Of a stretch of DNA of 64,000 nt, positions 22,861-31,008 are shown one piece after another. Origin of the DNA: Nocardioides allogilvus (GTDB lineage Bacteria > Actinomycetota > Actinomycetes > Propionibacteriales > Nocardioidaceae); the NCBI RefSeq assembly GCF_003047285.1, contig NZ_PZYX01000002.1:124001-188000 (forward strand), written 5' to 3'. The stretch's first letter is position 1, and each line of letters starts with the position of its first letter. Below the pieces are notes generated by a model. It had not been told where the DNA came from and ran no database searches. It saw nothing but the letters and a program-made list of their open reading frames with translations. The position numbers and the translations under genes are program-made.

Positions 22861-24122
22861 CCGGCGGACCTCCGGGCCAGGCGCGCCAGGGCCGCGACAT
22901 CGATGTCGACCAGGTCGTCGATCTCGGCCGCGTCGACGGCGCCGCACTCCAGGCCGCGGAGCACGAAGTCGGCCAGCGCGGCCGCCGTGGCCGGCTCGTC
23001 GAGATAGCCGGACTCGCCGCCGTGGACATAGGTCCGCAGCCTTGCCGCGGCCGCAGTCAGGCCCTCACGGTAGAAGGCGTACGTCGCCACGAACCGGCTC
23101 GGCAGCTGGGCCGGGTGCAGGTCCCAGCCCTGGTGGATCCCGCGCGCCAGCGATCTGCCGACCAGCCGCATGTGGAGCTGCCAGGCGGCGCGCACGGCGG
23201 CGCGGTCCCCCACCGGCAGCTGGTTGCTGGAGCCGTCGGAGACGAAGACGCCCGTGCCGGCCGCGGCGACCTGCATGACGTCCTTCGCATGGTCGGCGAC
23301 GGGGTGCTCCATGCTCTGGTGGGCGGCCGCGACGCCCAGCGAGGCGGAGTAGTCGTAGGTCCCGTAGTGCAGGCCCGTCAGGCGGGTGCCGCCGGCGTGC
23401 ACCATCCGGGCCACGAGGGCGGTGCCGTCGGCACCGAGGATCGCCTGCGGGGTCTCGACCTGGACCTCGAACCGCAGCGAGCCCGCCGTCAGCCCGTGCG
23501 CGTCCTCGGCTGCGTCCAGCACCGTGCCCATCGCGCCCACCTGGTCGACGGACGTCACCTTGGGCAGCGTGATGCGGAAGCCGTCGGTCAGCGCCTCCGC
23601 GCCCGCGAGCTCACCGACGAAGAGGTCGAGGCTGCGCAGGGCGCGTCGGCGGGTGGGGGCCTCGAACGACTTGATCCTGATCCCGTTGTACGGCGACGCG
23701 CCGCCCGCTCGCACACTGGCGGCGAGCGCACGTGCCGCCGAGAGGACGTCGGCGTCCTCCTGCGCGTCGAGCCGATCGCCGTACCCGTCCTCGAAGTCGA
23801 TGCGCAGGTCCTCGACCGGCTCCCGCGCGAGCTTGGCCACGACCCGGGCGCGAACCTCGCGACCGAGGTCGGGCGGCAGGCCGGCCAGGGCGGTGATGTC
23901 CGTCCCGTGCTCGGCCAGGGCCGTGGTCGCTGCCTCGCCCCACGCTGCGATCGTGCCTGCGTCGTAGCGGTCGCCGGGGACGTAGACGGTGTGCACCGGC
24001 TGGCGGGAGCCGCGGTCGCCGGGATAGTCGGCAGCGAGGGCGGCGTCGGCGGCAGCCAGCGTCAGGTCGAGCGCGTCGGCGACGGCGTCCATCCGGGAGG
24101 CGTCCGCGTCGGGTCCAGACAT
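22857..24122 (-). CDS. DUF6986 protein, aldolase / citrate-lyase-beta-like
   Basis: A 421-aa protein of the HpcH/HpaI aldolase and citrate-lyase-beta-like barrel. LRIDFEDGYGDR (about 107-118) and LRFEVQVETPQAIL (about 214-227) are the acidic metal-binding strands of that fold, and RGIHQGWDLHPAQLPSRFVA is a conserved C-terminal block. It leads the allantoin operon, so it may act on glyoxylate or another C2-C3 product of ureidoglycolate. That role is inferred from context. Start ATG 24122 has GGGAGGGG 3 nt upstream. Confidence 0.8.
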   Translation of the reverse strand: MSGPDADASRMDAVADALDLTLAAADAALAADYPGDRGSRQPVHTVYVPGDRYDAGTIAAWGEAATTALAEHGTDITALAGLPPDLGREVRARVVAKLAREPVEDLRIDFEDGYGDRLDAQEDADVLSAARALAASVRAGGASPYNGIRIKSFEAPTRRRALRSLDLFVGELAGAEALTDGFRITLPKVTSVDQVGAMGTVLDAAEDAHGLTAGSLRFEVQVETPQAILGADGTALVARMVHAGGTRLTGLHYGTYDYSASLGVAAAHQSMEHPVADHAKDVMQVAAAGTGVFVSDGSSNQLPVGDRAAVRAAWQLHMRLVGRSLARGIHQGWDLHPAQLPSRFVATYAFYREGLTAAAARLRTYVHGGESGYLDEPATAAALADFVLRGLECGAVDAAEIDDLVDIDVAALARLARRSAG

Positions 24123-24186
24123 CGCCCCTCCCTCGCACATCGGCGGGTCCTCGGTCGAGGACCATCCCGCTAGGCTTGAAAGTACT

Positions 24187-24204
24187 CCCGGCTGATCAGC
24201 CGGG
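24187..24204. promoter_or_regulatory. 18-bp perfect palindrome upstream of the GlsB-like gene
   Basis: CCCGGCTGATCAGCCGGG is perfectly self-complementary and lies 28 nt before the GTG at 24233 and 64 bp upstream of the divergent DUF6986 gene. It could be an operator for either gene or a cruciform/leader stem. Confidence 0.45.
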
Positions 24205-24232
24205 TCCCTCATTCACCCCAGGAGCAGTCAAC

Positions 24233-24508
24233 GTGTTCGCAATCCTCGGCTTCCTCATCTTCGGCCTCGTCATCGGCGCGGTGGCGCGGCTGCTCAAGCC
24301 CGGCAAGCAGAACCTCAGCATCCTCGCCACTCTCGGCCTCGGCGTCGTGGGCTCCGTGATCGGCGGCGTCCTCGCCAGCCTGATCGGCACCGGCAAGATC
24401 ACCGAGCTCGACTTCCTCGGCACCGTGTTCGCGATCATCGCCGCCGTGCTCCTCGTCGGCACCGCCGAGGCGCTCACCAGCCGGTCGAAGACGCCCGAGC
24501 TGCGCTGA
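24233..24508 (+). CDS. GlsB/YeaQ/YmgE-family small membrane stress protein
   Basis: A 91-aa protein with three hydrophobic helices: FAILGFLIFGLVIGAVARLL, the glycine-rich ILATLGLGVVGSVIGGVLASLIG, and FLGTVFAIIAAVLLVGTAE. This is the transglycosylase-associated (YeaQ/GlsB) family, associated with general stress. GTG 24233 follows AGGAG at about 24220. It ends at a strong hairpin shared with the convergent YczE-like gene. Confidence 0.88.
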   Translation: MFAILGFLIFGLVIGAVARLLKPGKQNLSILATLGLGVVGSVIGGVLASLIGTGKITELDFLGTVFAIIAAVLLVGTAEALTSRSKTPELR

Positions 24509-24513
24509 TCCGT

Positions 24514-24542
24514 CCGGCCGCGGCTCACTGGGCCGCGGCCGG
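24514..24542. terminator. Bidirectional terminator hairpin
   Basis: CCGGCCGCGGC (24514-24524) pairs perfectly with GCCGCGGCCGG (24532-24542) around the loop TCACTGG. It lies between convergent genes, 6 bp after the GlsB-like stop, and contains the last codons and stop of the YczE-like gene. An 11-bp GC stem between tail-to-tail genes is good evidence for a shared terminator even without a U-run. Confidence 0.6.
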
Positions 24543-25130
24543 CTCATCCTGGTGCACGTCGACGCGCAGGACCCGGCTCGCCAGGTCGACGGCCGGTCCG
24601 AGCAGCACGATCACGGCGATGGTGCCGGGTCCGATCGTCGCGCCGAGGAGCCAGCCCACCAGCGCTCCCCCGCCCTGGACCGCGCTGTAGCTCCACTTGA
24701 AGGCGATCGGCGGATCCCAGGCCAGCGCGGCAGCCTCGGCCGGTCCGGCGCCCGTGTGGCTGCCGAGATAGACCGCCACCCCGACCGCGAGCACGGGGAA
24801 GGCCGCGGCCAGCAGCAGCACCCGCCACACCAGCGGGTCGGGCGTGCTGAGCACGTCCAGCGTCGCGGTCACCGTCAACCCCACCAGCACGACCTGGACC
24901 ACGGTGCCGAGGCCGGGGCGGACCCGGCGCGCGGCCGCCATCGTGACGAGCGCGATGCCGACCAGCAGGTTGGCGATCCAGAAGGCCAGGCCGGTGCTGA
25001 TCGCGATGCCGTTGACGAGCGTCGAGTAGCCGTCCGACCCGAGGTCGGCGGTCAGGAACATCCCGACACCGATCCCGAGCACCACGCAGCCGCATAGGAG
25101 CATCACGATCTGGCGCGCTGAGTAGGTCAC
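24525..25130 (-). CDS. YczE/YitT-like integral membrane protein
   Basis: A 201-aa membrane protein with about five helices. The N-terminal GIGVGMFLTADLGSDGYSTL and the internal GAGPAEAAALAW match the YczE/YyaS/YitT group, whose function is unknown (in Bacillus YczE influences a biosynthetic pathway). GTG 25130 gives a short cytoplasmic lead VTYSARQ before the first helix. The frame is open to 25721 but the extension is a low-complexity shadow of the divergent gene. Its stop lies within the terminator hairpin. Confidence 0.78.
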   Translation of the reverse strand: MTYSARQIVMLLCGCVVLGIGVGMFLTADLGSDGYSTLVNGIAISTGLAFWIANLLVGIALVTMAAARRVRPGLGTVVQVVLVGLTVTATLDVLSTPDPLVWRVLLLAAAFPVLAVGVAVYLGSHTGAGPAEAAALAWDPPIAFKWSYSAVQGGGALVGWLLGATIGPGTIAVIVLLGPAVDLASRVLRVDVHQDEPAAAQ

Positions 25131-25139
25131 GTCGCCAGC

Positions 25140-25784
25140 ATGGCAGGCGATCGCGCTCGCACCACGTCCTCCGTCCGGCATGATGCCGTCGTGCCCCACC
25201 ACGGTCTCCGCCCACGTCGCCTTCTTCCTGCCGCTGTGGCGGGGGGTCTCGTCACGCTGCTCGTGGTCCTGGGCGCTGTCTGGTGGACCGGCCACCGGGC
25301 CACCCTTCGCGTGGTGGCCGTGACCGGCGTTCCACACTGCGACGGCACCGAGCCGACCTCGCTGGCGGACCGGATGACCGGGTTCGAGCGGGTGGCCATC
25401 CCCCTGCGCCGTGACTTCACCTGCACCCTCACCATCAGGGTGCTCAACCAGGGGGACCGCGACGTGCACCTGGGCGATGTCACCGTGCCGGTCAGCGGCC
25501 CGCGGGCAGGATCGAGCTTCGAGGTCACCCACATCGGCGGCATCGCGGTGCGGGCTGGCGACGCCCCCGCAGCAGTGGCACCTGTCGACCTGAAGCTGGA
25601 CCCGGGAAACGAGCACCTGGTGGACCTGCGGGTGGTGTTCCGGGCTGACGGGTGTGCCAGCGACAAGTCGTCGTTCACCGTCCAGCCGGAGATCGCACTG
25701 GGCAGCCTCCTCGCCGCACATGGCCTGACCGTCTCCGACCTCCCGGTCTTCGTCGGCACACCTGACAGCTCGTGCGACGCCTGA
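25140..25784 (+). CDS. Hypothetical membrane-anchored exported protein
   Basis: A 214-aa protein with one N-terminal membrane helix (PAAVAGGLVTLLVVLGAVWW, about 30-49) preceded by a basic RPRR, then an extracytoplasmic beta-rich domain with cysteines at about 68, 94 and 178. It has no family I recognise. ATG 25140 and GTG 25191 are both possible; the latter has CATGAT 6 nt upstream and shortens the cytoplasmic tail to a normal length. It is divergent from the YczE-like gene and convergent with the next. Confidence 0.6.
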   Translation: MAGDRARTTSSVRHDAVVPHHGLRPRRLLPAAVAGGLVTLLVVLGAVWWTGHRATLRVVAVTGVPHCDGTEPTSLADRMTGFERVAIPLRRDFTCTLTIRVLNQGDRDVHLGDVTVPVSGPRAGSSFEVTHIGGIAVRAGDAPAAVAPVDLKLDPGNEHLVDLRVVFRADGCASDKSSFTVQPEIALGSLLAAHGLTVSDLPVFVGTPDSSCDA

Positions 25785-25799
25785 TCCACGCCGACCCGC

Positions 25800-26321
25800 T
25801 CAGCCCGACGTGAGCCGCTGCGGAGAGGCGACGACGTCGACCTCCCCGGACGACCCGAGCCGGCCCGTGCTCACCCGGAGACCGTCCAGGGGGTAGCTCT
25901 CGAACAGGCACGCGTGCGGCACGACGACGCGGATGACGTCCCGCTGCACGCGCCAACGTGAGCGCAGCCCGGGGCAGTCGACCCGGGTCTGCGACACGGT
26001 GTTGTAGGCGATCCAGAGCCGGTCGATCCGCCGACCGTCACGCCACCAGGAGCGGACCTCGACCTCGTAGCCCTCCCCCGCGTGCGCCGCGCGCGACGTC
26101 AGCGCGACACCCTTCCTGCGTACGCTCGCCAGCCGGGACGTCACGACCAGCGCCTCGTCGGTGTAGTCCCACCTGACCCGGATGAGGTCGTACGCCGCTG
26201 GCACCCCGGCGCCGTCGGGCGCACCGTCCGGGCTGCTGCGCGTGCCCGCGTCGGCGGGCACGGTCACGACCGAGAGGGCCAGGGCGGTCACAGTCGTCGC
26301 GAGGGTCCGGAGCAGGCGCAT
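25800..26321 (-). CDS. Secreted hypothetical protein, 173 aa
   Basis: A 173-aa exported protein: residues 1-25 form a signal peptide (MRLLRTLATTVTALALSVVTV, cleavage near ADA). The mature part has two cysteines (in VDCPGL and PHACLF) that could form a disulfide, and a beta-rich pattern. No family is recognised. It sits 12 bp downstream of the hspR-like gene in the same direction and may share its transcript. ATG 26321 is the only sensible start. Confidence 0.62.
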   Translation of the reverse strand: MRLLRTLATTVTALALSVVTVPADAGTRSSPDGAPDGAGVPAAYDLIRVRWDYTDEALVVTSRLASVRRKGVALTSRAAHAGEGYEVEVRSWWRDGRRIDRLWIAYNTVSQTRVDCPGLRSRWRVQRDVIRVVVPHACLFESYPLDGLRVSTGRLGSSGEVDVVASPQRLTSG

Positions 26322-26333
26322 GCCAGTGGGACG

Positions 26334-26651
26334 TCAGCCGTCGGCCAAAGGTTCGCCCTGCTGGTCGGCGAGCCGCGCCTCGAGCGTCCGCACTCGCTCC
26401 TCGAGGACCAGGACCCGACCCACGCCGGCCAGGTTGAGCCCGGCAGCGAGCAGCTCGCGGATGCGGTGCAGCCGGGTGATGTCGTCGCTGCTGTAGAGCC
26501 GTGACCCGCCTGCCGTCCGGTCGGGCTGGACCAGTCCTCGACGCTCGTAGACGCGGAGGTTCGCGATCTCCATGGACACCATGTTCGCCGCCACGGAGAT
26601 CGCGAAGACGCCCTCAGTGCGGGCGACATCTGAGGCTTGATTTCGACTCAC
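26334..26651 (-). CDS. hspR: HspR-like MerR-family repressor
   Basis: A 105-aa MerR-type regulator with the HspR pattern FAISVAANMVSMEIANLRVYERRGLVQPDRTAGG (about 15-48), then SRLYSSDDITRLHRIRELLAAGLNLAGV and a short coiled coil. HspR proteins repress heat-shock genes and act with chaperones as corepressors. It is divergent from hsp20, which it probably controls together with itself. The start GTG 26651-26649 lies inside the inverted repeat of the shared promoter, and TATACT 6 nt upstream makes it leaderless. The symbol is by family and context. Confidence 0.82.
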   Translation of the reverse strand: MSRNQASDVARTEGVFAISVAANMVSMEIANLRVYERRGLVQPDRTAGGSRLYSSDDITRLHRIRELLAAGLNLAGVGRVLVLEERVRTLEARLADQQGEPLADG

Positions 26652-26665
26652 ACATTGAGTATACA
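26637..26665. promoter_or_regulatory. Compact divergent hsp20/hspR promoter and operator
   Basis: For hsp20 (plus): -35 TTGATT (26637-26642), 17-bp spacer, -10 TATACA (26660-26665). For hspR (minus): -10 TATACT (26663-26658) 6 nt before GTG 26651. The two -10 boxes overlap by 4 bp on opposite strands. A perfect inverted repeat ACTCA-N5-TGAGT (26646-26660) fills the plus-strand spacer and covers the hspR start codon, as MerR-family operators do. The half-sites resemble the TTGAGT/ACTCAA of HspR HAIR elements but in the opposite order and spacing. Confidence 0.65.
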
Positions 26666-26730
26666 AAACCTGCAACGACCAATACAGATCCGAGCCGTGG
26701 GGCTCGGAGACGCAGAGCCAGGAGGTAGTG

Positions 26731-27159
26731 ATGTTGCTTCGTACGACCGATCCCTTCCGTGACCTCGACCGGCTGGCCCAGCAGGTCCTCGGCACCACCA
26801 GCCGACCGGCGGTGATGCCGATGGACGCGTGGCGCGAAGGTGACCGCTTCGTCATCGAGTTCGACCTGCCCGGCGTCGTCCGCGACAGCATCGACCTCGA
26901 CGTCGAGCGCAACGTGCTGACGGTCCGCGCCGAACGGGTCGCCCCCAACGGCGACTGGGAGTCGCTCGCGGCCGAACGCCCGCGCGGCCTGTTCAGCCGC
27001 CAGCTCGTGCTCGGGGACAACCTCGACCTCGAGCAGATCCAGGCGGCGTACGGCGACGGGGTGCTGCGCCTCGTCGTGCCGATCGCGGAACGGGCCAAGC
27101 CCCGCAAGATCGAGGTCGCCCTCGACGGCGACCAGGACAAGGCAGCGATCAGCGCCTGA
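26731..27159 (+). CDS. Hsp20/alpha-crystallin family small heat-shock protein
   Basis: A 142-aa small heat-shock protein. The alpha-crystallin domain runs from [21 protein letters not shown] (about 31) through [17 protein letters not shown] to [12 protein letters not shown] and [20 protein letters not shown]. It acts as an ATP-independent holdase for unfolding proteins. ATG 26731 has AGGAGG at 26720-26725. It is expressed from the promoter shared with hspR and ends at a hairpin facing hisH. Confidence 0.92.
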   Translation: MLLRTTDPFRDLDRLAQQVLGTTSRPAVMPMDAWREGDRFVIEFDLPGVVRDSIDLDVERNVLTVRAERVAPNGDWESLAAERPRGLFSRQLVLGDNLDLEQIQAAYGDGVLRLVVPIAERAKPRKIEVALDGDQDKAAISA

Positions 27160-27202
27160 CCATCCGACGGGGGCGCGGTTGCAGGCGCAGCCGAGGTGGT
27201 GG

Positions 27203-27248
27203 GTGTCCCGGGGCAACGCCCTTACGCAGGAGAGCAGCCCCGGGGCAC
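27203..27248. terminator. 12-bp hairpin between convergent hsp20 and hisH
   Basis: GTGTCCCGGGGC (27203-27214) pairs with GCCCCGGGGCAC (27237-27248), one T-G wobble, with a 22-nt loop. Lying between the stops of hsp20 (27159) and hisH (27269), it is a likely two-way terminator and marks the end of the histidine operon. Confidence 0.55.
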
Positions 27249-27268
27249 AGCCGCCCGGAGCGCCGGCC

Positions 27269-27910
27269 TCACAGCGACTGGATCCAGTTGTGCAGCAGTC
27301 GGGCGCCCGCGTCCCCGGACTTCTCGGGGTGGAACTGGGTGGCCGAGAGCGGTCCGTTCTCGACGGCGGCGACGAACCGGTCGCCGCCGTGCTCGGCCCA
27401 CGTCACGAGCGGCGCGGAGGTGCGGGCGTTGGTGACGAGGTCCCAGCTGCGGGCGGCGTAGGAGTGCACGAAGTAGAACCGCTCGTCCTCGATCCCGGCG
27501 AACAGCGCGGAGCCGTCCGGCACCGAGACGGTGTTCCAGCCCATGTGCGGGACGACGGGGGCCTCGAGGCGCGAGACGGTGCCGGGCCACTCGTCGCAGC
27601 CCTCGGTCTCGACGCCGTGCTCGACACCGCGCGCGAAGAGGATCTGCATGCCGACGCAGATGCCGAGCACCGGCCGGCCGCCGGCGAGGCGACGGCCGAT
27701 GATGCGGTCTCCCTTGACGGCGCGCAGACCCTCCATGCACGCGGCATAGGCACCGACACCGGGGACGATCAGCCCGTCGGCGTCGAGCGCGGTCTGGAAG
27801 TCGTCGGTCAGCACGACCGTGGCGCCGGCCCGCTCGGCCGCGCGGACGACCGACCGGATGTTGCCGGAGCCGTAGTCGAGGACGACGACGACCGGGGCCT
27901 GGGTGCTCAG
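27269..27910 (-). CDS. hisH: Imidazole glycerol phosphate synthase, glutaminase subunit HisH, with apparent CTG start
   Basis: A 213-aa class I glutamine amidotransferase that feeds ammonia to HisF. The universal N-terminal strand DYGSGN (residues 12-17), the nucleophile Cys85 in LGICVGMQ and the His-Glu pair in QFHPEKSG are all present. The conserved N-terminus is encoded upstream of the first ATG/GTG/TTG (GTG 27814). The only codon at the expected place is CTG 27910-27908, which overlaps the hisB stop as CTGA just as other genes here use ATGA or GTGA. An in-frame TGA lies 30 nt further upstream with no ATG, GTG or TTG in between. hisA/priA and hisF are not in this operon. Confidence 0.88.
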   Translation of the reverse strand: MSTQAPVVVVLDYGSGNIRSVVRAAERAGATVVLTDDFQTALDADGLIVPGVGAYAACMEGLRAVKGDRIIGRRLAGGRPVLGICVGMQILFARGVEHGVETEGCDEWPGTVSRLEAPVVPHMGWNTVSVPDGSALFAGIEDERFYFVHSYAARSWDLVTNARTSAPLVTWAEHGGDRFVAAVENGPLSATQFHPEKSGDAGARLLHNWIQSL

Positions 27911-28524
27911 AGGGTGCCCTTGGTCGACGGGACGCCCTGCTCACGCGGGTCGAAGGCGATCGCGTCGCGGAACGCGCGCGCGAACGCCTTGAACTGCGCC
28001 TCGACCAGGTGGTGCGGGTCGCGACCGGCCAGCACGCGGACGTGCAGCGCGAGGTGGGCGTGGAAGGAGATGGTCTCGAAGACGTGACGCGTCAAGGAGC
28101 CCTGGTAGGCGGCGCCGTTGACGTCGTTGCCGCCGATCGCCACGTAGATCTGGCCCTCGGGCTCGCCGGTGTGCACGCAGTAGGGCCGGCCCGAGACGTC
28201 GACGACAGCCTGCACGAGCGCCTCGTCGAGCGGCACGGTCGCGTCGCCGAAGCGGCGGATGCCGGCCTTGTCGCCCAGGGCCTGGCGCAGCGCCTGGCCG
28301 AGCACGATCGCGGTGTCCTCGACGGTGTGGTGGGCGTCGATGTGGGTGTCGCCGTTGGCGTGCACCTTGAGGTCGATGAGCGAGTGCCGCGCGAAGGCGG
28401 TGAGCATGTGGTCGTAGAACCCGACGTTGGTGGTGATGTCGGAGCGACCGGTGCCGTCGAGGTCGAGCTCGACCTTGATCTGTGACTCCTTGGTCGCCCG
28501 CTCGACGCTGGCAGTACGGCTCAT
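27907..28524 (-). CDS. hisB: Imidazoleglycerol-phosphate dehydratase
   Basis: A 205-aa monofunctional HisB (IGPD), step six of histidine synthesis. Two homologous halves carry manganese-binding histidine motifs: [13 protein letters not shown] and [14 protein letters not shown] in the first, and [22 protein letters not shown] with [16 protein letters not shown] in the second. ATG 28524 overlaps the hisC stop (ATGA). Length and motifs are normal. Confidence 0.95.
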   Translation of the reverse strand: MSRTASVERATKESQIKVELDLDGTGRSDITTNVGFYDHMLTAFARHSLIDLKVHANGDTHIDAHHTVEDTAIVLGQALRQALGDKAGIRRFGDATVPLDEALVQAVVDVSGRPYCVHTGEPEGQIYVAIGGNDVNGAAYQGSLTRHVFETISFHAHLALHVRVLAGRDPHHLVEAQFKAFARAFRDAIAFDPREQGVPSTKGTL

Positions 28525-29627
28525 GTCTGGTCCCTCATCGGCTCGGTCTTCACAACAACAGTCAGTGCGTCCTTGAACGCGGTCATCTCGTCGGCAGTCC
28601 CGATCGACACCCGCAGCCAGCCGTCAGGCCCGGTCTCCCGGATCAGCACGCCGTGCTCCAGCAGACCCTGCCAGACGGCGTGCCGGTCGGCGAACATCCC
28701 GAACAGCACGAAGTTCGCGTCGCTGTCCGCGACCACGAATCCCTGCTCGCGCAACCACTCCACCGTGCGGTCCCGCTCGGCGCGCAGCTCGGCGACGTTG
28801 CCCAGCAGCTCCGGCGCGTGCCGCAGGGCGGCCGACGCGGTCGCCTGGGTGACGGCGGAGAGGTGGTAGGGCAGGCGCACGACCCGGATCGCGTCGCAGA
28901 TCGCCGGGTCCGCAGCGAGGTAGCCCAGCCGGGCACCGGCCAGCGCGAAGGCCTTGCTCATCGTCCGGCTGACCACGAGGTTGCGGTGCTTGGGCAGCAG
29001 TTCGAGCGCGCTCGGCGTGCCCGAGCGGCGGAACTCGCCGTACGCCTCGTCGACGACGACGATCCCGTCACCGGCTGCCTCGCAGAGCATCGAGACCGCC
29101 TCGGGCGGCAGCGCCGTGCCGGTCGGGTTGTTGGGCGACGGCAGCAGCACGACGGACGGCTGCTTCTCGAGGATCAGACCACGGGCGGCGTCGAGGTCGA
29201 GGGAGAAGTCCTCGGCCCGGTGGCCGACGACCCACTCGGTCATCGCGTCGCGCGCGTATTCGGGATACATCGAGTAGGTCGGGGCGAAGCTCAGCGCCGT
29301 GCGACCCGGGCCGCCGAAGGCCTGCAGGATCTGCAGCATCACCTCGTTGGACCCGTTGGCCGCCCACACCATCTCGGGCGTGATGTCGCTTCCGCCCGAC
29401 GTGTTGAGGTACGCCGCCAACCCCTCGCGCAGGGCAGTGAACTCGCGGTCGGGGTAGCGGTTGAGCGTGGCCGCGGCTGCCGCGACGGCTGCCGCGATGT
29501 CGGCCACCGCCTCGGGCGAGGGGCCGTAGGGGTTCTCGTTGACGTTGAGCTGCACGGGCACGTCGAGCTGCGGGGCGCCATAGGGCTCGATACCGCGCAG
29601 CTCCTCCCGGATCGGAGGAAAGGTCAT
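28521..29627 (-). CDS. hisC: Histidinol-phosphate aminotransferase
   Basis: A 368-aa PLP-dependent fold-type I aminotransferase converting imidazole acetol-phosphate to histidinol-phosphate. [15 protein letters not shown] at the N-terminus, [23 protein letters not shown] and the PLP Lys in [19 protein letters not shown] are the HisC signatures. ATG 29627 overlaps the hisD stop (ATGA). Confidence 0.95.
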   Translation of the reverse strand: MTFPPIREELRGIEPYGAPQLDVPVQLNVNENPYGPSPEAVADIAAAVAAAAATLNRYPDREFTALREGLAAYLNTSGGSDITPEMVWAANGSNEVMLQILQAFGGPGRTALSFAPTYSMYPEYARDAMTEWVVGHRAEDFSLDLDAARGLILEKQPSVVLLPSPNNPTGTALPPEAVSMLCEAAGDGIVVVDEAYGEFRRSGTPSALELLPKHRNLVVSRTMSKAFALAGARLGYLAADPAICDAIRVVRLPYHLSAVTQATASAALRHAPELLGNVAELRAERDRTVEWLREQGFVVADSDANFVLFGMFADRHAVWQGLLEHGVLIRETGPDGWLRVSIGTADEMTAFKDALTVVVKTEPMRDQT

Positions 29628-30922
29628 CGGGCGAACCGCGCGCTCACTCCGGCACCGTGACCGGGCAGGTCCTCCGCCTCGGCCAGCGCCACGACGTGAC
29701 CGGCCACCTCCGCGAGGGCCTCGCGGGTGTAGTCGACGACGTGCATCTGCTTGAGGAACGAGCGCACGCTCAGCCCCGAGGAGTGGCAGGCGCAGCCGCC
29801 CGTGGGCAGCACGTGGTTGGAACCTGCGCAGTAGTCCCCCACCGCGACCGGCGACCAGGGGCCCACGAAGACAGCACCGGCGTTGCGGACCCTCGCCGCC
29901 ACGGCCCGAGCGTCACGGGTGTGGATCTCGAGGTGCTCGCAGGCATAGGCGTTGGCGACCTCGAGGCCGTGGTCGATGTCGTCGACCAGCACGATGGCTG
30001 ACTGCTGACCGGCCAGCGCCTCGCCGATCCGCTCGCCGTGACGGGTCACGGCGACCTGCTTGGTCAGCTCGGCCTCGACGTCGTCGGCCAGCGCGACCGA
30101 GTCGGTCACCAGCACCGACGCGGAGGTCCCGCCGTGCTCGGCCTCGGTGATGAGGTCGGCGGCGACATAGGCAGCCTCGGCGGTGTCGTCGGCGAGGATC
30201 GCGATCTCGCTCGGGCCGGCCTCGGAGTCGATGCCGACCACGCCGCGCAGCAGTCGCTTCGCAGCGGTGACGTAGAGGTTGCCGGGGCCGATCACCATGT
30301 CGACCGGGCGGCACGGGCCGGCGCCGTAGGCGAACATCGCGATCGCCTGGGCGCCGCCGACGGCGTAGACCTCCTCGACACCGAGGAGCGCGCACGCAGC
30401 GAGGATGGACGGGTCCGGCAGGCCGGTGGCCTTGGTCGGCGGAGCGGACAGCGCGATCGAGCCGACGCCGGCGACCTGGGCGGGCACGACGTTCATCACG
30501 ACCGTCGAGACGAGGGGTGCGGTGCCGCCGGGGACGTAGAGGCCGACGCGGTCCACGGGGACGGACCGGTGCGTCACGACGGCGCCGGGCGCGACCTCGA
30601 TGACGGTGTCCTCCTCGAGGTCCGCCAGGCAGGTCTGGCGCAGTCGCCGGATCGACTCGTCCAGCGCGGCACGGACCTTCGGGTCCAGTCCCGCCAGCGC
30701 CTGCTCCAGGGCAGCGGCCGGCACCGCGAGGTCGGTGAGGCGCACTCCGTCGAAGCGCTCGGTGAGCTCGACCACGGCCTCCTCTCCGCGGGTCCGCACG
30801 GCCTCCAGGGTGGGCCGCACCTGATGGGTCGCGGCTTCCACGTCGAAGTCGGCGCGCGGCAGCACGGCGCTGTGGTCGACGGTGCCCCGCTGGGTGCCCC
30901 TGAGGTCAATGCGGCGGATCAT
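29624..30922 (-). CDS. hisD: Histidinol dehydrogenase
   Basis: A 432-aa zinc and NAD-dependent enzyme for the last two steps of histidine synthesis. Signatures include [19 protein letters not shown] (NAD site), [30 protein letters not shown], and the catalytic [10 protein letters not shown] region with Glu-His. First gene of the operon, with ATG 30922 directly preceded by a -10 element. The operon ends at hisH. Confidence 0.95.
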   Translation of the reverse strand: MIRRIDLRGTQRGTVDHSAVLPRADFDVEAATHQVRPTLEAVRTRGEEAVVELTERFDGVRLTDLAVPAAALEQALAGLDPKVRAALDESIRRLRQTCLADLEEDTVIEVAPGAVVTHRSVPVDRVGLYVPGGTAPLVSTVVMNVVPAQVAGVGSIALSAPPTKATGLPDPSILAACALLGVEEVYAVGGAQAIAMFAYGAGPCRPVDMVIGPGNLYVTAAKRLLRGVVGIDSEAGPSEIAILADDTAEAAYVAADLITEAEHGGTSASVLVTDSVALADDVEAELTKQVAVTRHGERIGEALAGQQSAIVLVDDIDHGLEVANAYACEHLEIHTRDARAVAARVRNAGAVFVGPWSPVAVGDYCAGSNHVLPTGGCACHSSGLSVRSFLKQMHVVDYTREALAEVAGHVVALAEAEDLPGHGAGVSARFAR

Positions 30923-30928
30923 GGATCG

Positions 30929-30934
30929 ATTCTA
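30929..30934 (-). promoter_or_regulatory. -10 element of the leaderless his operon
   Basis: TAGAAT (minus strand) ends exactly 6 nt before the hisD ATG, so transcription probably starts at or next to the A of ATG. No ribosome site and no attenuator-type leader peptide is present upstream, so classical histidine attenuation is unlikely. The 86-bp divergent gap also holds TAGGTT (30996-31001) for the LON-domain gene on the other strand. Confidence 0.6.
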
Positions 30935-31008
30935 GGGAGTCGCCGCGCGCAACCGGACCTTCTCGACGGTCGGTGGACAGGGACCGCCGACCCGTTAGGT
31001 TGTTGAGC

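Noticed and set aside
30923..31008. Histidine attenuator or T-box before hisD
   Set aside because: The -10 box is only 6 nt from the hisD ATG, leaving no leader RNA to form one.
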